Shown one piece after another: positions 56,823 through 64,000 of a stretch of 64,000 nt of DNA; the first letter of the stretch is position 1; each line of letters starts with the position of its first letter. The notes beneath the pieces are model-generated. The model did no database searches, was not told where the DNA came from, and saw only the letters and a list, made by a program, of their open reading frames with translations. The DNA comes from Gnetum montanum (taxonomy: Eukaryota; Streptophyta; Gnetopsida; Gnetales; Gnetaceae), in assembly GCA_015680685.1 (NCBI GenBank), contig MNCI01000556.1, positions 1,125,931 through 1,189,930 of the forward strand, written 5' to 3'. A program made the translations under genes and the position numbers.

Positions 56823-57657
56823 TAATTTAGAACAAATTTTTTAGATTTCCTTAATCTTCATCATTTACTTTTAAAAGAATTTGGAGTAACTCTTGCATTG
56901 ATTTTCTTTTATGTTCTTATGATCACATTGAATTTATTAAAGAGTTGAAAAGATTTTAACACAAATGTGGACTAATGTACAATGCAAAAGATAATTTTAT
57001 TTACACATTATATCTAATAAACTAGGTGTAGAAGCTCATTATCTCTCAACTAGTATTCCCATCAAATATAGAAATGCTATTAGCAAGCTTCACTTAAGTT
57101 CTTATTATCTTAGAATTGAAAGTGGAAGATGGATTCAACTTTCTTGAAAAGATTGTATTTGTAGGTTGTGTATATGAAGAGCCATTGATAATAAGTTACA
57201 TGTGTTTCTCTTGTTATTCATAGTCTCTCATACACAATAGTAATAAATTTTTTAAAATAAAATAAAGAATAATACAAAAATTGGCAAGATAGAGTTACCT
57301 TGGGAAAAATGTTTAAGGTGAAAACCCTAGAAAAAATTAGTTCTTGGATTATTAGCTAGAGCATAGCTTCAAGATTGAAGCACAAAGAAAATAAATGAGA
57401 ACAATAGAGAAGAATTGTAGGAGAAAATTGCAGCTTAGGCATTGGTCATTGTTGTGTTGTATTGTTGTTTCAAAGATGCTTCCCTAGAGATCCTTATGTA
57501 TTGCTTGGGTTAGAAAAATAAACCCAAAATAAAAAGGGATAAGATAGTTTATTTTTGTGGGGATAGGTATAAGACCATATATAACATAGATAAGAATATA
57601 ACAAAGGTAGAAATATCTGAAGAAAATTAAGACAAATTTACTTTCATCCATCTTACA
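56823..57657 (-). repeat. Region containing the 3' LTR of the - strand copia (left end unknown)
   Basis: LTR start TGTAAGATGG at 57657 on the - strand, after the purine-rich AAGAGAGAAAAT. The left end could not be fixed. No coding signal. Confidence 0.5.
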
Positions 57658-57689
57658 ATTTTCTCTCTTGAAGGTAAACTTACTTTAAA

Positions 57690-58664
57690 GAACAACCTAG
57701 ACCATTTTTAGAAAATTAGGTCTAAAGAAGACCAAATACTAATCAGCACTAGAGAAATTTTTCAATAGGAATTGACTTGGTAAGCACATCTACAGGATTT
57801 TCTTCAGTAAATATTTTATTCAAAAGAATCCTTTGCTTTTTAATTTCCTTAAGTATATAGTGATACTATATTTTGATATGCTTCATTTGGGCATGAAAGG
57901 TTGGATTCTTGGATATGCTTATGGAACTTAATATTAATTAGAGATAGAGTGATGCCAAGTTCACCTATTAGCCTTTGAAGCCATATAGCCTTTCTTCATG
58001 CCAAGTTAGCAGCAACATATTCAGCTTTAGTGGTAGACTAAGAAACATAAGATTGTTTGCATATCCACATATCCAAAGAGGTTAAACACATATCCACTAG
58101 TAGATTTTCTACTATCAATATCATCACCTTAGTTTTCATCAATGAAGCCATGAAGTCTATTGGAATCATTTTTATAACAAATCCCATAATTTGCAGTATC
58201 ACAAAGATATTGGAAGACTCACTTCACCACAGTCTAGTGTTGTTTTTCCATATTAGACATATACTTGCTAAGTTTTCCAACAATATAAGAAATATTAGGT
58301 CTAGTAGAGATCACTAAATATAGTAAAATATTGATAGAAGTAGCATATGAAATTTTAACCATGGGCTCTTTTTCTTCACTTATCTTTAGGTATTGTTCAA
58401 CAAAAATTTTAATATCTGTTTCACAAGGTGTAGTTGCATGCTTACAATCATGCATATTAAATCTTTTAAAAATATTTTCAGCATATGCAAACGCTCCAAG
58501 CCAAAGCCTTTTATCAGTCCTATCCCTTTTAATTTCCATAACCAAAATTTTTTATGTTGCACCAAGATCCTTCATTTCAAATTGAGAAAGCAAATCAAGT
58601 TTTAAATCCTAATATCATTTATGTTATTACCTGCTATCAACATGTCATCGACATACAATAGTAA
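57690..58664 (-). pseudogene. Copia 3 RT C-terminus and RNase H
   Basis: MEIKRDRTDKRLWLGAFAYAENIFKRFNMHDCKHATTPCE-type sequence at 58545-58430, then STRPNISYIVGKLSKYMS and RNase H remains to about 57700. YVDDMLIAG of the RT active site sits right beside the solo LTR (58640-58662). Confidence 0.8.
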
Positions 58665-59481
58665 TGATGAGTGGTGAGGTATCCCTACACCCAACCATAT
58701 GAATCACTAAGGTGTTACGAGGGATTCAGTCAAATTTTGTGGACCTATAGTTATCTCATACACTAGTTTCTCTAGGAAGTGAAATGACATTGAAAACATT
58801 CATTATCTTCCCAACTACACTTGTGAGGCTCAAAGGTATGATTTAAGTGTAATTAAGGTATATGAATTTTATCATTTTTATATTTTATGGATGTAATCGC
58901 CTACAACAAGAATAAGGGTAGAGTAGATTGAAAACTAGTGTTTATCGCCTAGATAGCCTAACACAAGTAACTACCCCACTTTCCTAGACACATCTTGAAC
59001 ACATATAGCACTATTGGGATACCAAATGTTAAACGTTGTTGGGTTACCAAGTACTATATAAATGCTTCAAGTGGTCATGTTTGTGTTCATTAATTTCTAA
59101 AAATAAATTACTTAATCAAATGCATTAAAGTAAAGAACAAGAAAGTAGAATGCATTAAAGAAAATAGTAACCTATTCACAGTGCTACAAGGATTGTCAAA
59201 AGAGTTTGTTTTATTCTTGTCACACTGCTACACTCAAGTACATCAATGCTCAAACAAATAATTGTACACACTTTAGACTCCATCTACAGCCACTTAGAAA
59301 ATATTATAACTTTAGGAAAAAGAAATAGCAAGAGCTTTAGTACCTTGCTTGAAAACTAAAGACTAACTAATGAATTTTTTCAAAACGGGAGCCTCAACAT
59401 GGTATTTATAGACTCAGGGTATATACCTCAATGTTAGATATTTGACATCGGATCCAGGCCCCAACATTGTGGTCGACATCA
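58665..59481 (-). repeat. Solo LTR (Athila-like) inside the copia RT active-site region
   Basis: On the + strand it starts TGATGAGTGG and ends CATCA (817 bp). The duplication is AATGA on both sides (58663-58667 and 59482-59486) if the LTR is taken to start at 58668; starting at 58665 gives AGTAA/AATGA. The - strand contains TATAAATA and a polyadenylation block ending TTGTAGCA, as in the other three LTRs. Confidence 0.8.
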
Positions 59482-61100
59482 AATGATGATTCATCAAGCA
59501 GAATAACATATTTTTTCCTTATATTTTTAACACACATATATGAGTTTTCTACACTTTTAACAAAGCAAAGATTTATTCTGTGATCATTAAAATTTTTATT
59601 TTAAATCCTTGGTGCTTGTTTGAGTCCATATAGTGATTTTAATAATTGTTACACCATATGCTCTTTTCCTTTAATTTCATATCCTTCTAGTTGAAGCATA
59701 TAGATTTCTTTCTTAATATCACTATTAAGGAATGTTGTTTTATATCCATTTGTTCAAGTTTAAGATCATAAATAGTTATAATAGACAACAATGATCTTAT
59801 GGATGTTAATTTAACTATTGAATAAAAAATTTCATTATAATCAATTCCTTTTTTCTGAGACTATTCTTTAGTGACAAGTCGAGCTTTGAATTGTTTTCTA
59901 GATTTTATCATGTACATGCATTTATTTCCAATGGGTTTCCTACCTGGTGGAAGTTCAACTAATTCTCATGTTTTATTCTTATGAATTGATGATATTTCAG
60001 CATCCATTGCTTATTTTCATTCTATTTTTTGCATGGATAAACATGCCTCATCATATCTTGAAGGCTCATCATTTTTAGTAAACAATACATATTCCTCTAG
60101 ATGTGATGGTAATTTTTTTATATGTCCTGAATGTCTTAATGGCCTATCTTCATTGAAAGTATTTTCCCCCTCTTCATGTTGTTCCTCCATGTCTACCATG
60201 CTATCACCATCCTGTTTTCTATGGGTAATATCCACAGTTGAGGAACGATGACCCTTAAAAATTTCATTATTAATTTCAAGGAGCATGTACATAGGAGTTA
60301 CGTCATTTGAAGGAGTTTCAGTATTTGAAGATTCCTCCTTCCTATATTCACATTTTCTCTAAAGATAACATCTTAACTATAAATAATCCTTTTAGTTTTT
60401 AGGTTATACAACTTATAAGCTTTAACACCATGTCCATACTAATAAAAATACATTTGATAGATTTAGAGTCTAATTTCGATCTATTAGATTTTAGAACATG
60501 TAGATAGGATTTACAACCAAAAATATTCAAATAATTTAAATTAATATATCTACTACTCAAATCTTCTTCTAGAAATTTTCTGACAAGTGTTGATGAAGGA
60601 GATCTATTGATAAGATAACATGCAGTTATTACTGCTTCATCCTAGAAACACTTATCAAAATTAGATTCAGCAAGCATACATCTAGCATATTCCATCAATG
60701 TTCAATTGAAGTGCTATGCTACTCCATTTTGTTCAGGAGTCCTTGGAATAATCTTTTGTCTTTGAATGCCTTATTCTTTACAAAAAGCATTAAATTCATT
60801 TGAGCAAAACTTATCCCCATTGTTAGTTCTTAGAATTTTGATTTTATTTCCTAAATAATTCTTAACAAGAGTTTAAATTCTATAAATTTTTCAAATACTT
60901 CAAAATTATGTTTTAATAAATAGATCCAACTCTTTATAGAATAATCATCATTAAAAGAAACATAATACATAGCACGTCTAAGAGAACTTATTTTAATATC
61001 TTTAACTGAATCACATACATCACTATGTATTTTTTGAAAACTGTGATGCCTCTATTTACCATGTAGACAATGATGGGAAATCCTGGGAATCTTTTGAAAA
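59482..61100 (-). pseudogene. Copia 3 integrase and RT N-terminal half
   Basis: On the - strand: VVDITHRKQDGDSMVDMEEQ and LRHSGHIKKLPSHLEEYVLF (60292-60017), the usual linker between integrase and RT. Upstream, integrase pieces correspond to those in the + copia fragment (8400-9100). Many stops. Confidence 0.7.
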
Positions 61101-61109
61101 ATTAAATTT

Positions 61110-61573
61110 CTATTTCTTGTTAGGTTTCTTAAGTTCTTTTTTACCAAGATGTCCCATTCTTTTATGCCACAAATCAATACTTGAATTTAAATCAATAACT
61201 ACAAATGCACTTAATTTCTTCTTTAATGCCTTACCTTCTAATTTATACAACTTTCCTATTTTAATTTCAAAAGCCAAAAGAGATGAACCACTACTGAACA
61301 TTTTTCACCTCCAAAGATAATAGTTAGTCTTGCATCATCCAATTCACTTTTAGACAAAAAATTTTCAGTAAGTGTTGGAATATGAAATACATTGGAAATT
61401 GATTTAACAACTTCATTTTTAAAAATTTTTACCTTTTCATAATCGATAACTTTACATAAATCATTATTATCCAATCTTAACATTCCAAAATTAGATGATG
61501 TATACTCATTGAACCAATTAACATGTGAAGTGTAGTGATAAGATGCACTTGAGTCCACATACCATGAATACAT
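61110..61573 (-). pseudogene. Copia 3 protease and pre-integrase domain
   Basis: YSWYVDSSASYHYTSHVNWF (protease, D-S-S where D-S-G is usual), VFHIPTLTENFLSKSELDD, then LNSSIDLWHKRMGHLGKKEL (pre-integrase HxxxxH region). Two overlapping frames, so at least one frameshift. Confidence 0.8.
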
Positions 61574-61706
61574 ATTTGCATTATCAAAAGATGAGACAAC
61601 ATGTAGATCACCCTCTCAAGCAAGAAATTTTTGATACATTACTCTCTTTATTCTTTTTTAAAGGGGCTTTACAATCTTTCTTTAAATGACCAACTTTACG
61701 ACAATT

Positions 61707-62108
61707 CTAACATTTAGGTAGCCTCTTTACAAATTTTTGAGGCTTATTCTTAAATTGAGGCCTCTTAACAAACTTTGTCTTTACATAATTTTTGATAAAT
61801 AATACATCATTTTGAGGAGTAGAGGTTTTCCTTCTTACTTCCTCAAATAATAACTGATCAACAATATTATAAAAAATGAAGCTAGTAGATGTATTACTTA
61901 CATCCATTACAAATATCTCCCATGAGTCTAGTAGTGTTCTAAGGAATGTGATGCATTGATCTTCGTCATCCATTTTCATCCCAATATATTGCAATTGATG
62001 AACCAACGTATTGAAGTGTTTTCTAATAGTGGTACCTTTAATCATTTTATATTCATATAATTTATTCTTTAAAAATAACTGATTTTTTGATGAATCATGA
62101 TTCATCAA
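61707..62108 (-). pseudogene. gag: Copia 3 gag C-terminal part
   Basis: FLKNKLYEYKMIKGTTIRKH, QLQYIGMKMDDEDQCITFLR, LLFEEVRRKTS: a UBN2-type copia gag. The zinc knuckle lies just after (C.NCRKVGHLKKDC-like at about 61660-61710). The N-terminal part is missing because the Athila-like LTR begins here. Confidence 0.8.
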
Positions 62109-62967
62109 GTTGCGATATCAGGTACACGACATCAGGTACACGATATCACATCCAGCAGTGATATTAGATATGCAATATCATGGTTCCTGTGTGGGCCTAT
62201 AAATACATATGTAGGCACATGGGGAAGGAGTCTTTTTAGTTAGTTTTAGGAGTCAAGTTTAGAGTAGGATCTTTTTATCATTTTCCTCTTAACCCTCTCT
62301 CTCAGTGCATGCCTGCAGTGTGATGATTGTAATTGTATGGCATCCTTTATTCGAGTGTGATGTACTTGGACACACACATGACCAGAAATAAAGATCAAGA
62401 TTACTTCATTATTGTAGCATTCACTTAGTTTAATAATTTAATTGTTATTGTTATTTATTTCTTTCTTAGTTAACATCTTTGCATCCTAAACTCCTTAAAC
62501 ACGGAATGAGTACGACTTAATCACAAGCATTTAAGTGTGACCACTTAGTAACCTAGTAGCGTACCTAAGATTTGTGCTTGGTAATCCTAGTAGTAGTCAT
62601 GCACAAGGTCCAAGATGTGTATAGATGATTAAGGAACATATGCTCATTGCAGTTAGGCTAGCTTAGACTCCCTCTCCCTATCTCCTCTTAGTATATATCT
62701 CTCTCTCCCTTTTCCTCCTAGCTTATCTAAGATTATTTTCCATTGCCTTCAGGAGTAGCATTAGTTTATAAACCACGTCATACACCTCACTCTAGACTAA
62801 ACCATACATGATAAAGCAAATACTAGTCCAAGTGGGAAGACAACAAACTGCGATCAATGAGTAACTATCAAGATAACATAACTAGCCCATCTGCGGAGTT
62901 TGACCGAATCGTGCGTGAAACACTTGTATTCATATGGTTGAGTGTAGGGGTACCTCACCACTCATCA
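62098..62967 (+). repeat. 5' LTR of Athila-like element 2 (left end approximate)
   Basis: Ends CATCA at 62967 like the other copies. The left end lies between 62088 and 62110 within a palindrome. TATAAATA at about 62202 and AATAAAGATC at about 62387 followed by TTGTAGCA. Short GATATCAGGTACACGA-type repeats at 62112-62150. Confidence 0.7.
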
Positions 62968-62968
62968 T

Positions 62969-62987
62969 TGGCACCATTGTCAAGGAC
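62969..62987 (+). promoter_or_regulatory. Primer binding site, tRNA-Asp type
   Basis: TGGCACCATTGTCAAGGAC matches the tRNA-Asp-complementary sequence at 14 of 19 positions; all five differences are transitions. Directly after the LTR. Confidence 0.7.
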
Positions 62988-63261
62988 AATGCTAGTTATT
63001 TAAATTAGTTACATCATACAAGATCATTGTAACAAAGTATTTACAATACATCTTTTAGGAAAGAAATTAATTTCAATTAAGTCAGATACAAATTCACACA
63101 CCATGTCTCTCTCACAAGACTATGATAATGCAACAACCAATAAGGAAATTCATTGGAGAACCAATAAATTATACAATGATGAAGATGAATTTTGGAGTAT
63201 CCAATATGATATAGGGGTTTCCTATAAACATAAATGAAGATAACATTGTCCCAACTCACGA

Positions 63262-64000
63262 ATGCATAACCTACCCAATGATGATGAACAGATACTAGAC
63301 ACTACAAGCCTAATGCAAATACAAGAGGCTACTCAAATATTGCATAGGCATCATAAGGAAAGCTATCTACCTAGGCTTGACTTAAACATCTTTCCTAAGT
63401 TTTTAGGAGGCTACAATTTAGATCCACAACAACATTTACAAGCCTTCTATGATGCCTGTGTATGGAACAACATCGATATTGGATGGCAAAAACTTAAGCT
63501 CTTTTCTATGAGACTCTTTGACCATGAAAAAGTATGGTATATGTCTTTAAAATAAAAATTAATCTAACATTGGCCAACAATGGTAGATCTCTTCAACGAA
63601 AGATATCAAACTTATGCAAGAGTGTCAACCTTGAGGAGACAAATCCAAGAATGGAAACAAGAGCAACATGAACCCTTGGACATGGCCTTAGAAAGATATT
63701 ATTCACTATTAAACAACTTCCCAGGCCATGAGTTCTCTGAGGAGAGGCTAATGTACCATATCATAGATGGGCTCCATAATGAAATAAAGAGACCCTAGAG
63801 ATGTATGCCCGAGGTCAACTATACGAGCTACGAATCCACCAACTGCAAGAGCTTGTTAAGTGGGTAGCAAAAGAAGAAGGAGAAATGGCTAAGTGGAAGA
63901 ATGTTGAAAAATCTCAATAGGTCCAAAACCTTAATTCAACAAGGGTCGAAGATTATGAAGAGGAGAAACCAACTCACCTCAAGGAGGTGGAATCATCTTT
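63262..64000 (+). pseudogene. gag: Athila-like gag, element 2
   Basis: MHNLPNDDEQILDTTSLMQI, LDLNIFPKFLGGYNLDPQQH, WQKLKLFSMRLFDHEKVWYM, then after stops MVDLFNERYQTYARVSTLRR, YYSLLNNFPGHEFSEERLMY. Retrotransposon gag domain. Two or three stops at 63553, 63567 and 63796. Continues beyond the window. Confidence 0.75.

Larger units (their letters stand above)
57658..62108 (-). mobile_element. Ty1/copia element (copia 3), interrupted by a solo LTR
   Basis: On the - strand: gag 62108-61707, protease and pre-integrase 61573-61110, integrase about 61100-60350, RT about 60290-58234 (split by the solo LTR), RNase H to about 57700. This is the Ty1/copia order. The 5' end is cut by an Athila-like LTR at about 62098. 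Confidence 0.8.
62098..64000 (+). mobile_element. Athila-like element 2, 5' part
   Basis: 5' LTR, primer binding site and gag on the + strand, running off the window. Inserted in copia 3 gag. The LTR and gag are homologous to element 1 (9374 onward). Confidence 0.75.

Overview
This is plant nuclear DNA with very low gene density. Almost the whole window is old LTR retrotransposon sequence nested inside other LTR retrotransposons, plus one L1-like LINE and one intact host gene. The TE content (Tat and Athila Ty3/gypsy lineages, Ty1/copia, plant L1), the heavy decay by transitions and the solo LTRs suggest a seed plant with a large, repeat-rich genome. A gymnosperm is possible, but the sequence alone does not prove it.

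Layout. 1-4760: 3' half and LTR of a + strand Tat element (TatA), inserted in the RT of TatB. 4761-18268: TatB on the - strand, split by a Ty1/copia fragment (8035-9373) and an Athila-like element (9374-about 15412). 18269-about 29215: TatC on the - strand; its 3' LTR lies inside TatB gag. About 29215-44420: TatD on the - strand, with gag, pol and a probable 5' LTR. About 44440-46380: copia RT/RNase H with a solo Athila-type LTR. 46.4-51.4 kb: host island with a single-exon VQ-motif gene (49593-50729) and a tandemly triplicated upstream repeat. 51.46-56.54 kb: LINE on the - strand. 57.6-62.1 kb: copia on the - strand carrying a second solo LTR. 62.1-64 kb: start of another Athila-like element.

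The most striking structure is shared by TatB, TatC and TatD. Gag-protease and pol are separated by several kb holding a conserved, multi-exon gene on the opposite strand (here called aORF). It has its own TATA boxes, splice sites at matching places, a coiled-coil region and an acidic C-terminal tail. Arrays of short hairpins sit at each junction: between gag-pro and aORF, between aORF and pol, and directly after pol. In the hairpins the loop is conserved while the stem changes in a compensating way (GGTC/GACC, AGTC/GACT, CGTC/GACG, TGTC/GACA, CATC/GATG, GGCC/GGCC). I did not recognise this from known element descriptions.

The host gene encodes a VQ-motif protein with an unusual C-terminal tandem repeat of a 33-residue unit. 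Nearly all other coding sequence carries stop codons or frameshifts and is annotated as pseudogene.
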